The notes beneath the pieces were generated by a model, which ran no database searches, was not told the DNA's origin, and saw only the letters and a list, made by a program, of their open reading frames with translations. Positions 8,667 through 16,705 of a stretch of DNA of 27,398 bases are shown here, in pieces. This DNA comes from a virus. A program made the translations under genes and the position numbers. Position 1 is the first letter of the stretch, and every line of letters begins with the position of its first letter. The stretch is taken from positions 1 through 27,398 of the IMG/VR virus record IMGVR_UViG_3300021373_002979. One strand, given 5' to 3'.

Positions 8667-9035
8667 ATGGAAAAGCAGCTAAGTATTAACGATATTTTGA
8701 ATACGAATGATATTAAAACTAAAAAAATAGATATACCTGAATGGGGCGGTTTTGTAGAAATCCGATCAATGACCGGGGAATCTAGGGACGCTTATGAAGA
8801 GAGCGTTTTTAGAAAAATGGATAACGGCGAATATGAAAGGGATTTAAGCAACGCTAGAGCCAAATTGATAGCCGCTTGCGTTTATGGTCCTGATGGCCAA
8901 CGCATGTTTAAGAGTGATAACCAGGTGAAAGCCCTTGGCAGCAAGAGCGCCATTGTTCTTGATAGACTATTTGCCGAGTGCCAGAACTTAAACTCTATTA
9001 GCCAGCAAGACATGGATGAGCTAGAGGGAAAGTAA
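8667..9035 (+). CDS. Tail assembly chaperone G
   Basis: A 122-aa chaperone that binds the tape measure protein during tail assembly. It starts with a strand-rich segment (KKIDIPEWGGFVEIRSMTGESRDAYEE) and continues as helices (ARAKLIAACVYGPDGQRMF), a common pattern for siphovirus G-type chaperones. The end reads E-L-E-G-K-stop over the heptamer GGGAAAG (9026-9032). There a fraction of ribosomes should shift to -1 and make the longer G-T form. RBS: GTAGGGG upstream of ATG 8667. Confidence 0.9.
   Translation: MEKQLSINDILNTNDIKTKKIDIPEWGGFVEIRSMTGESRDAYEESVFRKMDNGEYERDLSNARAKLIAACVYGPDGQRMFKSDNQVKALGSKSAIVLDRLFAECQNLNSISQQDMDELEGK
9026..9032 (+). promoter_or_regulatory. -1 ribosomal frameshift site GGGAAAG (G/G-T)
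   Basis: The zero-frame codons are GGA-AAG-TAA. A -1 slip re-pairs them as GGG-AAA, then GTA. The heptamer is identical to the one in the lambda G-T gene. The stop codon follows the slippery codons immediately, so the site sits at the last sense codon of G. I see only weak secondary structure downstream. Confidence 0.9.
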
Positions 9036-9349
9036 GAGGCAGGCCATTTTTAAGGTTTTTACACCGATACTCCTTAGAGGTGGGCTTGCCGGTACCACTA
9101 CTTAAAAAGATCATGACAAGCCACGATATATCCGAAGCAATGGCTTATGAGAAAGTTGAGCCATTTTTAAGAACAAGGGTAGATTATTGGTGCAAATCAA
9201 TAATGGCTTTGCTTGTTAATTTAAACACAACAAGAGCCAATGCTGTTACGGCCTCTAAATTTTCCCCACCATGGGAGAAGCAGAGCAAGGTCGAAAACCT
9301 AACAGATAAAGTTAAATCTATGTTTGGTGTACCAAATAAAGAGGATTAA
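9032..9349 (+). CDS. Tail chaperone T extension (G-T by -1 frameshift)
   Basis: This frame is -1 relative to the G gene, is open from 9020 and has no credible start of its own; the first GTG at 9080 lacks a proper ribosome site. After slippage on GGGAAAG, ribosomes would continue from GTA at 9032 for 105 codons, giving a G-T protein of about 227 aa. The T part (LPVPLLKKIMTSHDISEAMAYE...) is helical and ends directly before the tape measure gene, as in lambda. In lambda the heptamer is the same and the T part recruits tail tube protein. The frame, heptamer, stop and gene order all agree. Confidence 0.9.
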   Translation, partial: VRGRPFLRFLHRYSLEVGLPVPLLKKIMTSHDISEAMAYEKVEPFLRTRVDYWCKSIMALLVNLNTTRANAVTASKFSPPWEKQSKVENLTDKVKSMFGVPNKED

Positions 9350-9351
9350 AA

Positions 9352-11022
9352 GTGGCTACCATAGCGAATTTAGTTGTAGAAATTGGCGGTAACTCATCAA
9401 AACTTATTAGTGAGTTAAAGCGAGTTGAAAAAGAGACTAAAAACCTGGACTCTGATTTTAAGAAATTCGCTAAAGGGGCAACTAAAGCAGTGGCGGCCAT
9501 TGGTACAGCTCTAGCCGCTGCCAATATCACAGATAAAATAATAAGTATTTCGGCAGAATTTGAAACATTAAAGGCGTCTTTAGAGACTGTTTTCGGGTCT
9601 CAAGAGGCAGCCGCCTTGCAATTTAGAAAAATAAACGATTTCGCAAGTCAAACACCATTTACTATTCAAGAAATAACAGAAGCCGCTATCAGAATGAAGA
9701 GCTTAGGCCTTGATCCATCAACAGAAGCGCTTAGAAGCATGGGTAATACTGCTAGCGCACTTGGAAAGCCTTTGATGCAGTTTACTGAAGCCGTAGCGGA
9801 TGCGGTTGTGGGTGAGTTTGAGCGGCTAAAGGAGTTTGGTATTAAATCAAGCTCAGAAGGTGATAGGGTTAAGTTTACATTCCAGGGTATGACCACGGAA
9901 GTACAAAAGAGCGCTAGCGCTATACAAGATTACCTGCTTGATATCGGTAATGTTCAATTTGCCGGTGCTATAGAGAAGCAAGCAGATACATTAGCGGGTG
10001 TTTTCTCCACTTTTGGCGGCGCGGTTGATAACTTGGCGGTAAAATTTGCAGAAGAAACCGGATTGGCTCAAGCTGTTAAAGATTCTGTAAAATGGATGAC
10101 TGAATTTATCAATACTACCCTGCTAGCCAGACCAACAGTTGAAGAACTATCTAGCCAGATAGAAACTTTAAAAGACAAGCTAGATAATGCTAGCGGAGAC
10201 GGTAGAAACAGCGGTGCAGCTGTATTGATTGCCAAGATTCAAAAGCTAAAGATGGAAATGGAAGAGGCTATACGCCTCCAAAATGAAATGACCATAGATA
10301 TTGGCGGAGGTGAGGTGGATCCAGGCACTATGCCGTCACCAATTCTAGGTATGACTCCAGAAGCTCTAGAAGAAGAGTTTAGCCGCATAGAGGAGAGCCT
10401 AAAAACAAAAGAAATACTGATACAGGAGGCCGCGCAAAATGAGCTAAATGTAATCATGGATATGAAGAGTAAGGAGCTTTTATCTAAAGAGCAATTTATG
10501 ATGCTTGAGCAGAAATTAGAAGATAAGCACATGAAGGCACTAAACAAGATTAGATCCCAGAAAGACAAAGAGGAAAAAGCAAAGAAAATCAAGCATCAGA
10601 GAGACTTGCTAGGGGCTACCGCTTCATTTTTTGGAGTTATGAGTCAACAGAGTAAGGGTTTCGCCATAGCTGAGGCTATCACCAATACGTGGTTGGGTGT
10701 ATCTCAATCTTTAGCGGCCTACCCTATGCCTATAGCGGCCATTTATGCAGCTAGTCATTTGGCGGCAGGGATACAGGCGGTAAATAACATTCGCTCAGGA
10801 AGTGAGGGCGGCACTGTTTCGGGTGGCGGCGGTGGAGCTGCGATACCCGAGGATAATAGCGCAATTCTGGAAGCCGCAAACGAAGAGGAAGCCGTTAATA
10901 AAACAGTATTTATAAATGTTGAAGGTATCGATGATGAGGCATTTTTAACGAAAAACCAGGTTAGAAGCATAGTAGACCAGATCAATGAAGAGCGTGATGC
11001 TAATGTGAGGATTATTATATAA
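9352..11022 (+). CDS. Tail tape measure protein
   Basis: Sets tail length and is ejected ahead of the DNA. The 556-aa protein opens with IANLVVEIGGNSSKLISELKRVEKETKNLD, typical of tape measures. It continues with a hydrophobic Ala-rich helix (about 40-60), the conserved ETVFGSQEAAALQF...FASQTPFTIQEITEAAIRMKSLGL segment, coiled-coil stretches (265-425), a second hydrophobic region (437-475) and a Gly-rich linker (484-497). GTG start at 9352, three bases after the chaperone stop. At the roughly 0.15 nm per residue known for tape measures, the tail would be about 80 nm, short for a siphovirus. The stop and next start overlap by one base. Confidence 0.93.
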   Translation: MATIANLVVEIGGNSSKLISELKRVEKETKNLDSDFKKFAKGATKAVAAIGTALAAANITDKIISISAEFETLKASLETVFGSQEAAALQFRKINDFASQTPFTIQEITEAAIRMKSLGLDPSTEALRSMGNTASALGKPLMQFTEAVADAVVGEFERLKEFGIKSSSEGDRVKFTFQGMTTEVQKSASAIQDYLLDIGNVQFAGAIEKQADTLAGVFSTFGGAVDNLAVKFAEETGLAQAVKDSVKWMTEFINTTLLARPTVEELSSQIETLKDKLDNASGDGRNSGAAVLIAKIQKLKMEMEEAIRLQNEMTIDIGGGEVDPGTMPSPILGMTPEALEEEFSRIEESLKTKEILIQEAAQNELNVIMDMKSKELLSKEQFMMLEQKLEDKHMKALNKIRSQKDKEEKAKKIKHQRDLLGATASFFGVMSQQSKGFAIAEAITNTWLGVSQSLAAYPMPIAAIYAASHLAAGIQAVNNIRSGSEGGTVSGGGGGAAIPEDNSAILEAANEEEAVNKTVFINVEGIDDEAFLTKNQVRSIVDQINEERDANVRIII

Positions 11023-11777
11023 TGGGTGCTATACAGTACGAAAATATCTTGCGCGGCGCTACGGTCTTAACTGATGAATCCATAGGTTCCGCTGCAAGCA
11101 AAATTATCGACGGTAGAACAAGCTCTAGCGCTAGATTTGCAACAGGCGCAACCAGGAATTTAACTTTTGATTGTGGAGCCTCAAAAACAGTTAAAAGCGT
11201 TTGCTTTGCAAGAAATAACGCTGGTAGCACGAGCGCAACAATAACGGTTAGATCTTCGTCTGACAATATTTCATATAGCACAGTTCACACGGCTAACCCA
11301 ACAGATGATAAAATCTATTTTCATATAGACCCATCTCAAGCAAGTGCTAGGTATTGGAATATTCAAATAAGCGGGCATAATGCAGAGTGTTATATAACTG
11401 ATTTGGCTTTAGGTGTACCGCTAACGCTTGAGCGAGACCAGAAAGGCGGGTTTATATCTCCACTTTATGCCAATAATGACGAGATCATACCGAATATTAC
11501 TAGAGGACAGAATCTAGCTGGAATCACGGTTAAGCCTGGAATAAAGAAAGTAAAATTAAGGCTACCCTATTACTCTAGTTCGTTTTATTCTAACTGGAGT
11601 GATTTAATTGATGTTTTAAAAACTTATCCAGTGTATTTAAAATGGGACAAGGCCGGAACTAAAGAGGCGTTCTACTGTTGGCCAGATAAGAAGCTACCTC
11701 AACCGGCTTACTCTAAAAACGTGGCAAATTACGCCTATTTAGACGCTATAATGAATCTTCAGGGGTTTGCAGAGTGA
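11022..11777 (+). CDS. Distal tail protein with possible discoidin-like domain
   Basis: A 251-aa protein after the tape measure, where the distal tail (Dit-like) or tail-tip ring protein usually lies. Residues 20-130 look like a beta-sandwich of the galactose-binding/F5-8 type C kind: ASKIIDGRTSSSARFATG, RNLTFDCGASKTVKSVCF, SSDNISYSTVHT and ARYWNIQISG follow the usual order of motifs. The C-terminal half (KPGIKKVKLRLPYYSSSFYSNWSDLIDVL) may form the ring-making core. A galactose-binding-type domain could bind surface sugars or other tail proteins. The fold call is from pattern only. Confidence 0.65.
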   Translation: MGAIQYENILRGATVLTDESIGSAASKIIDGRTSSSARFATGATRNLTFDCGASKTVKSVCFARNNAGSTSATITVRSSSDNISYSTVHTANPTDDKIYFHIDPSQASARYWNIQISGHNAECYITDLALGVPLTLERDQKGGFISPLYANNDEIIPNITRGQNLAGITVKPGIKKVKLRLPYYSSSFYSNWSDLIDVLKTYPVYLKWDKAGTKEAFYCWPDKKLPQPAYSKNVANYAYLDAIMNLQGFAE

Positions 11778-13357
11778 CATACCAGGATGGATTAGACAGC
11801 TTAAGCAGGCAAGAAACCTTCCTTGTGCGGCTGAATCTTGATACCTCTATAAGTGGCGTTAGTTACGAGACTATAACACTTGGAGATATTCCGAGTACAG
11901 AGGGATATTTTCCATGCGTTAACTCTATAAACTGGATACCTTCAAGAGCTTCAGAAGATGGCGGATTAGGCTATCTCGGCGAAGTAACAATAAAAGCAAA
12001 AGATTTTAGCTATGGGGATCAAGGTACTTTTTTTGGTCGATTGATAGCAAGTAATATTTATTATTTAAACAGGGTTATTGATATTTATGTTGGCTTCTAT
12101 GAGCTTGGCGAGACTTTCAATATCTCCAATTTCCAGAAAAGAACGTATTTTCTAAAGAGAATTGATGGCCCAGACCAAAATGGTAACGTTACAATCCAAG
12201 CAGCTGACGTATTAAGCCGGTTAAAGGAGGCTCAAGTACCTACCGCTACGGCGGGTGTTTTGGCTTCAAATATGACCGCAACCGAAACTGTTTCCACTGA
12301 TATAGCAGATACAACGGGCTTTGATTCTGGCGGCGGTTATGCACTGATAGAAGATGAGATAATCAGCTATTCATCCGTTGTTGATTCGACGAATATTGTA
12401 ACAGCGGCAAGGGGTCAAGGCGGGACGGAGGGCGCGGCGCATGATGCAGGAACGCCGGTTAGAAATATCTATCAAAATACTGGCAATGTTGTTGATGTTA
12501 TCAGGGATATAATCGAAGATTTTAGCGATATAGACCATGCAAGCTATTTGCCAGATACGGACTGGAACACGGAAAAAACGAATTATCTAAATTCGGAATC
12601 TGTTGAGTTATGGATAACCGAGCCGACCAGCTTAGATGAGGTTATAGATAAACTTTGCAAAGATTCTTATATTTCGCTATGGTGGGATGATGCAGCGCAA
12701 GAGATCAAGTTGAAAGCGCTCGGCCCTACATTATCGGCTATTACAGAATGGAACGACGATGAGCATATATTGGATGCACAGGTAAGAATTAAGCGCGACC
12801 AAAAGAAAGTATTAAGCGCAGTATGGTACTTTTACGGAAAGATCAACCAGACCGAAGGTAACAGCGCTGAAAACTTTGATTCCGTTTATATTAATATAGA
12901 TACCACTGTTGAAACGGATTTGGGCGAAGAGCGCGTTAAAAAACTTTATGCTGACAGCATACCAGATACCGGGAGCGGTACAGCTTCAAAAGTAACGGGC
13001 AGGTTACTTGCTCAGAATAAAGAACCGCTAGAATTTAGTTGTTATGTAGATGCTAAAGATAGCGGCGTAGATATTGGTGATGCTATAACAGTTAATAGCT
13101 CATTGATTCAAGGTTCTGATGGTAGCAACGCGCCGACTATTATGCGGGTAATAGAAAAAGCCCAAAAACAAAATAACCGCTACTTTTACAAACTTGTCAA
13201 AACCGGTCAAGAGGTTGGCGATAGGTACGCGGTTATAGGTCCAGACACTCTAAACGCTTACGCATCAGAAAGCACAGCGAACCGAAACAATTACGGCTTT
13301 ATCTCGAACAACACACCTGAGATGAGTAACGGCGATGATCCATACCTAATTTTATAA
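11774..13357 (+). CDS. Tail hub / tail-tip protein
   Basis: A 527-aa virion protein, probably the central hub of the tail tip. The N-terminal 150 residues are beta-rich, with YLGEVTIKAKDFSYGDQGTFFGRL and RTYFLKRIDGPDQNGNVTIQAAD. About residues 190-235 is an inserted loop, IEDEIISYSSV...TAARGQGGTEGAAHDAGTPV, a recurring motif in phage tail proteins (GxTRGxxGTxAxxHxxGTxV). The rest (DVIRDIIEDFSDI...LDEVIDKLCKDSYISLWWDD) resembles hub domains. GTG start in a GTGA overlap with the previous stop, with AGGGG as ribosome site. No enzymatic domain seen. Confidence 0.7.
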   Translation: MTYQDGLDSLSRQETFLVRLNLDTSISGVSYETITLGDIPSTEGYFPCVNSINWIPSRASEDGGLGYLGEVTIKAKDFSYGDQGTFFGRLIASNIYYLNRVIDIYVGFYELGETFNISNFQKRTYFLKRIDGPDQNGNVTIQAADVLSRLKEAQVPTATAGVLASNMTATETVSTDIADTTGFDSGGGYALIEDEIISYSSVVDSTNIVTAARGQGGTEGAAHDAGTPVRNIYQNTGNVVDVIRDIIEDFSDIDHASYLPDTDWNTEKTNYLNSESVELWITEPTSLDEVIDKLCKDSYISLWWDDAAQEIKLKALGPTLSAITEWNDDEHILDAQVRIKRDQKKVLSAVWYFYGKINQTEGNSAENFDSVYINIDTTVETDLGEERVKKLYADSIPDTGSGTASKVTGRLLAQNKEPLEFSCYVDAKDSGVDIGDAITVNSSLIQGSDGSNAPTIMRVIEKAQKQNNRYFYKLVKTGQEVGDRYAVIGPDTLNAYASESTANRNNYGFISNNTPEMSNGDDPYLIL

Positions 13358-13370
13358 CGGAGCTTTTAAA

Positions 13371-14366
13371 ATGGCTTATAGTGCAATAGCTAACAGTGAG
13401 ATAGATACAGATAGCCCAATAACCACTGGATTGATGACAAAAATACGTGATAATAATGTGTCTATGAAAGACGGCACAGGTATAGATAACAACGCTATTC
13501 TAGAAAGACACATTGCATCAGGCGCTATTCACCAATCTCAACTTGATACAGCTATAGATAACGCGGATATCTCTAATAGTGTACCCTCGTCAACAACAGC
13601 GTCAGATAATTTTTTACTTACCGAACCGGATTACACAATAGGTTTTACTTTTTCTGGTAGCGGATCGTCGCTAACATCAGATCACTTTATATCTGTCGAG
13701 TATTCTGGAACAAAATATGGTAATGATTCTGATTTTGGAACAAAAAACAGGTACATAGAAACAAAGAGAAGTAATCTCACTGGTAGCTCTAAGACTATTG
13801 GTATAGATACAGATATTCGATATATAAACGCTTCACCTCCATACGATTTGGGAGATGGGCAGATACCCCTGTTTAGTTTTTTAAGGCTGGACTCTGATAG
13901 TAAAGTTATTGCTGTTCATAACTCAGTAAACCCACCATGGGCGCACAACGGACCGACAAAAACAAAGCACAACGCTATAAGGGAAGGGAAAAAGGTATAT
14001 ATTGAAAAGTGTTTGAATGATGACGGTGAAATAGAACTTATAGAAACGGAGATAACGCAAGCTGTAAAAAATGCGGATATGGACACAATACCACATCCTT
14101 TTTTACTTAAACCAGGTGATAGCGTTGTTTTACTAGATCCGGTGGAAACTCTATATCTCGAAGAGCTACGGCAAACAGGCGAAAGGATAAGCAGACTTAT
14201 TTTTGATGACTACCTACGGCTTGATGGTGAAGAGATAACGAGGAATTGCCCGACAGGCGTAATGCCTAGGAAATTTAAATGGAAAAATACAAGGGCTAGA
14301 GCCGGGGAAAGAAAATCAGATAAAAGGCTTGGCCGTGGGAGATTCGCTAGAAGAAATAGGAATTAA
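13371..14366 (+). CDS. Putative tail fibre / tail tip protein with basic C terminus
   Basis: A 331-aa protein. The N terminus (AIANSEIDTDSPITTGLMTKIRDNN, then a second half with SGAIHQSQLDTAI) is a module common in phage tail-tip and fibre proteins, where it attaches to the tail. The middle is beta-rich without a family I recognise. The last 30 residues (RKFKWKNTRARAGERKSDKR...) are strongly basic, unusual for a fibre tip and possibly binding DNA, lipopolysaccharide or another virion protein. ATG at 13371 follows an AACGGAGC ribosome site. Receptor binding is inferred from position only. Confidence 0.5.
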   Translation: MAYSAIANSEIDTDSPITTGLMTKIRDNNVSMKDGTGIDNNAILERHIASGAIHQSQLDTAIDNADISNSVPSSTTASDNFLLTEPDYTIGFTFSGSGSSLTSDHFISVEYSGTKYGNDSDFGTKNRYIETKRSNLTGSSKTIGIDTDIRYINASPPYDLGDGQIPLFSFLRLDSDSKVIAVHNSVNPPWAHNGPTKTKHNAIREGKKVYIEKCLNDDGEIELIETEITQAVKNADMDTIPHPFLLKPGDSVVLLDPVETLYLEELRQTGERISRLIFDDYLRLDGEEITRNCPTGVMPRKFKWKNTRARAGERKSDKRLGRGRFARRNRN

Positions 14367-14370
14367 ATAA

Positions 14371-15144
14371 ATGAGTGAGCTATTTAAAAGTCCAGTAATG
14401 CCTGATTTTAATACACTGGCAACCATGGGCGCCATACCTAACGCTAAAACGGTCATAGTGTCGGGCCATCATCCAGATATAGATAGTGAAACGCGTGATT
14501 TATGGGGTTCAGATTCAAACTTTCATTTTCTCTCAAGCGCTGAAAGAATGGATATTGTTTCGAGTAGCGCTAATGATTCAGTGTCGGGTATTGGTCTTCA
14601 AGCCGTTAATATTTTTGGCCTCGACTCCGATTTTAAAGAGATCAATGAAACAGTTATATTGAACGGCGCAACAGCGGTGAAAACTGTTAAATCATATTTG
14701 AGAATTAATATGCTTATCGGCGTTCAGTGCGGATCACATGAAACCAACGCGGGCGACATAACAGCAACAGCAGAGACGTCATCCACATTGCAAGACGTCA
14801 TAAAAGCTGATAAAGGGGTTTCCCATTCTGGAAAATATACAGTTCCAGTAGGTTACACAGCGTTTCCTTTTTATTATTGTATGGATGTAAATAGAACTTT
14901 AGGAATTGCTGGATCGCTGGCAGATTTTAGAATAAAAACAAGATACAACTTACTAAATCCAAGCGCGCCATGGTTAGAAATGCTAGACATGCAAATAGAC
15001 ACGAATAATTCTTGTTTTGAGTCTATGACGCCACCAATCTTCATAGATTGGTATGAAAAAACAGATATCAAATTAGATGCTGTTTGCGACAATAACAATA
15101 TAAATTGCCGAGCAATACTGTGTTTGATTTTGCTTAAAAAGTAA
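14371..15144 (+). CDS. Conserved virion protein of the marine-phage 'GLD...ETV.LNG' type
   Basis: A 257-aa protein with a repeating beta pattern that I associate with a protein type seen in many marine phages. It has VSGHHPDIDSETRDLWG, then FHFLSSAERMDIVSSSANDSVSGIG, then VNIFGLDSDFKEINETVILNGATAV and a YTVPVGYTAF segment. Such proteins are thought to be structural (tail or capsid surface), but no biochemical role is known to me. It is the last structural gene before lysis. The C terminus is Cys-rich (four Cys in the last 45 residues). Confidence 0.55.
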   Translation: MSELFKSPVMPDFNTLATMGAIPNAKTVIVSGHHPDIDSETRDLWGSDSNFHFLSSAERMDIVSSSANDSVSGIGLQAVNIFGLDSDFKEINETVILNGATAVKTVKSYLRINMLIGVQCGSHETNAGDITATAETSSTLQDVIKADKGVSHSGKYTVPVGYTAFPFYYCMDVNRTLGIAGSLADFRIKTRYNLLNPSAPWLEMLDMQIDTNNSCFESMTPPIFIDWYEKTDIKLDAVCDNNNINCRAILCLILLKK

Positions 15145-15175
15145 TTGACAGAACTAAATTTAAACAAAACATATT
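15145..15175 (+). promoter_or_regulatory. Possible lysis promoter
   Basis: A perfect TTGACA at 15145-15150 directly after the previous stop codon is followed by AT-rich sequence. The -10 is poor: with an 18-19 bp spacer the candidates are ACATAT or CATATT. The same stretch also forms a weak AT hairpin (CATATT-AAA-AATATG, 15170-15184). If real, it would give separate transcription of the lysis genes. Confidence 0.35.
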
Positions 15176-15208
15176 AAAAATATGGTAACTTAGTAAAGGG
15201 GTTCAACA

Positions 15209-15472
15209 ATGATCATTGACTTGGTGTCATCCATGGAATATGAATTGCTTTTTGGCGCTATCGGCTCGCTATCTGCTGCAATAGTGTATTTGTATAAACT
15301 GCAAGTTAAGCAGAACAAAAGAATTGTTAACAAGCTTGATCAGTGTGAAGCCAAACACGAAAAAGCGAATGAAGAGCTTTTGAAGTTGACTTACAAGGTT
15401 GGCAAGTTGACGGGTACTAAAGAGATGTATGAGCGCGTTGAAAATAAAATAGAGGCCATTAACAATGGGTAG
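15209..15472 (+). CDS. Small membrane protein, holin or spanin candidate
   Basis: An 87-aa protein with one hydrophobic helix near the N terminus (about residues 12-30, LLFGAIGSLSAAIVYLYKL). A charged, coiled-coil-prone tail follows (QNKRIVNKLDQCEAKHEKANEELLKL). It overlaps the amidase gene by 8 bp, which places it in the lysis cassette. A single-helix holin (class III) or an inner-membrane spanin-like subunit both fit; the sequence does not settle which. RBS: AAAGGGG before ATG 15209. The amidase has no signal peptide, so some membrane-permeabilising partner is expected. Confidence 0.6.
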   Translation: MIIDLVSSMEYELLFGAIGSLSAAIVYLYKLQVKQNKRIVNKLDQCEAKHEKANEELLKLTYKVGKLTGTKEMYERVENKIEAINNG

Positions 15473-15869
15473 AATTATCGATGAGGTAATTGTACATTGT
15501 AGCGCAACAAAACCAAGTATGGATATTGGCGTTAAAGAGATTAATGAATGGCATTTAAACCGTGGATGGTCCGGCATTGGGTATCATTTTGTAATTAGAA
15601 GAAATGGCAAAATAGAACCAGGTAGGCCAACTAATCTAGTGGGCGCTCACTGTAAAGGCAGGAATAAGCATAGTATAGGTGTTTGCTTGGTAGGTGGTAT
15701 TAATGAGCGAGGTGAAGCGGAGTTTAACTACACAAGCAAACAGATTGTAACTTTAACCTATTTTTTAGTTAGTGAAAAGATATTGGGGCGAAAGATTAGC
15801 GGGCACAATCAGTACAGTTCTAAAGCGTGCCCATGTTTTAACGTACCAGCTTTCGCTAGTAATATATAA
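15465..15869 (+). CDS. Endolysin, T7-lysozyme-like N-acetylmuramoyl-L-alanine amidase
   Basis: Cleaves the amide bond between muramic acid and L-Ala in peptidoglycan. The 134-aa protein follows T7 lysozyme almost throughout: VIVHCSATKPS, GYHFVIRRNGKIEPGR, HSIGVCLVGGI and KACPCF. The zinc ligands equivalent to T7 His17, His122 and Cys130 are His11, His114 and Cys122, and the catalytic Tyr46/Lys128 equivalents are Tyr40 and Lys120. The spacing of the last three (+6, +8) is the same as in T7. It is a single catalytic domain with no signal peptide or cell-wall-binding domain. T7 lysozyme also inhibits its RNA polymerase; no such polymerase is in this window, so lysis is the likely role. Confidence 0.95.
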   Translation: MGRIIDEVIVHCSATKPSMDIGVKEINEWHLNRGWSGIGYHFVIRRNGKIEPGRPTNLVGAHCKGRNKHSIGVCLVGGINERGEAEFNYTSKQIVTLTYFLVSEKILGRKISGHNQYSSKACPCFNVPAFASNI

Positions 15870-15882
15870 AAGTTGCTTCCCT

Positions 15883-15911
15883 TGCGGCTACCCCTACCAG
15901 CCGCATTTTTA
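15883..15911 (+). terminator. Rho-independent terminator of the late operon (first)
   Basis: TGCGGCT (15883-15889) pairs with AGCCGCA (15899-15905), a perfect 7-bp stem with a 9-nt loop, followed by five T. It lies 14 bp after the endolysin stop. Confidence 0.85.
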
Positions 15912-15912
15912 T

Positions 15913-15943
15913 AGCCGGTGCCCTCCTAGAGCCGGCTTTTTTT
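15913..15943 (+). terminator. Rho-independent terminator of the late operon (second)
   Basis: AGCCGG (15913-15918) pairs with CCGGCT (15932-15937), with a 13-nt loop, followed by a run of seven T. It is in tandem with the preceding terminator and its T run reaches the stop codon of the converging minus-strand gene. Confidence 0.75.
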
Positions 15944-16194
15944 CAAGTTTTTTTTGCTTTGATGATATCTAGCGACAAACCAAGCCCGACAGTAAACCCA
16001 ATAAAAATAAACAGAATGGGGAAGCGTATAACGTCATAGATAACACCCATCCTTGAACGATTATGTATAATAAAAGGCGTAGGCTCCCTACTCTCTACAA
16101 AGTAGAATTTTTCCTCTTTCCCCTCTTCTGTTTTTCGCTCAAAAATATCATTAAAATTTGCTGTTCTTAGCTCATCATCAGACATCTTTTTCAT
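15943..16194 (-). CDS. Small membrane protein of minus-strand cassette
   Basis: An 83-aa protein of unknown function. An acidic/charged N-terminal cytoplasmic part (MSDDELRTANFNDIFERKTEEGKEEK) is followed by one strongly hydrophobic helix near the C terminus (about residues 54-75, FPILFIFIGFTVGLGLSLDII). I chose ATG at 16194 because GGGGGG lies at normal distance upstream; a longer ATG version (from 16233) has no ribosome site. It overlaps the upstream small gene by 17 bp, which suggests translational coupling. It is the last gene of the cassette. Confidence 0.65.
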   Translation of the reverse strand: MKKMSDDELRTANFNDIFERKTEEGKEEKFYFVESREPTPFIIHNRSRMGVIYDVIRFPILFIFIGFTVGLGLSLDIIKAKKT

Positions 16195-16336
16195 AGTATC
16201 TAATCCCCCCATAATCAATCCAATCCACACCAACCCACGACCATACTTTGAATAGATGCTTTACAATGTCACTTTCGGCTGTGATAGCGGTCATAGTAGC
16301 GCCGCTTTTAAGCTTAACAATTGCTATCTTATTCAC
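16178..16336 (-). CDS. 52-aa hypothetical protein (GTG start)
   Basis: A small open frame from GTG at 16336 to TGA at 16178, not overlapped by any other strong frame. It begins MNKIAIVKLKSGATMTAIT and ends with a Trp/Tyr-rich segment (WSWVGVDWIDYGGIRYY). A GGGG ribosome site precedes the start, and the end overlaps the next gene. The pattern (short beta strands, aromatic C terminus) looks like a real small protein. No family recognised. An internal ATG at codon 15 is an alternative start. Confidence 0.55.
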   Translation of the reverse strand: MNKIAIVKLKSGATMTAITAESDIVKHLFKVWSWVGVDWIDYGGIRYYEKDV

Positions 16337-16352
16337 AAGAAAACCCCGTTAT

Positions 16353-16370
16353 GGCGGCGCTATGGCCGCC
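16353..16370. other. GC-rich hairpin between small genes
   Basis: GGCGGC (16353-16358) and GCCGCC (16365-16370) form a 6-bp stem with a 6-nt loop. It lies between two cassette genes, just upstream of the ribosome site of the GTG-start gene. No T run follows on either strand, so it is not a standard terminator. It may affect mRNA processing or translation of the downstream gene. Confidence 0.4.
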
Positions 16371-16380
16371 GGTAAATAGG

Positions 16381-16539
16381 TTAAAGATCCTCTAAGAAAT
16401 CCACTGCTTTTTCATAGAGGTTTTCGGCTATGTCGGCTGTCATATGATGCAATCCAAAATGCACGAAAAAACACCCAGCTATAAACCCAGTAAAAAAAGG
16501 GTTTCTTTTACATGATTGCTCTAGTTTAGTTAACATCAT
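16381..16539 (-). CDS. 52-aa small membrane protein
   Basis: A small frame from ATG at 16539 (a second ATG is the next codon) to TAA at 16381. An AGGGG ribosome site lies about six bases upstream. The sequence has a short basic N terminus (KLEQSCKRNP), a hydrophobic stretch (about 14-31, PFFTGFIAGCFFVHFGL) and an amphipathic acidic tail (AENLYEKAVDFLEDL). It starts inside the 3' end of the preceding small gene. Function unknown; membrane location is inferred from the hydrophobic stretch. Confidence 0.6.
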   Translation of the reverse strand: MMLTKLEQSCKRNPFFTGFIAGCFFVHFGLHHMTADIAENLYEKAVDFLEDL

Positions 16540-16705
16540 TGTTACCCCTACCTTGGTTACTTTTAGACTCTAGATAATCAGCTAACAAGTCATTATTCTC
16601 GATTAATTTTTGACAACATTTCCTTAAATCATTAAGCTCGATATGCTGGACAAAGAAAAGACCAAACAGCGAAATAATCAATATTGTATGTATATCCACA
16701 TTCAT
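16526..16705 (-). CDS. 59-aa small membrane protein
   Basis: Starts at ATG 16705 in an ATGA overlap with the stop of the winged-helix frame and ends at 16526, overlapping the next gene by 14 bp. It has a GGGAGG ribosome site at normal spacing. One N-terminal hydrophobic helix (residues 4-20, DIHTILIISLFGLFFVQ) is followed by a charged helical tail with Cys30-Cys31. Overlap at both ends, the ribosome site and the hydrophobic segment argue for a real gene. Single-helix membrane or spanin-like topology is possible. Confidence 0.6.
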   Translation of the reverse strand: MNVDIHTILIISLFGLFFVQHIELNDLRKCCQKLIENNDLLADYLESKSNQGRGNNDVN

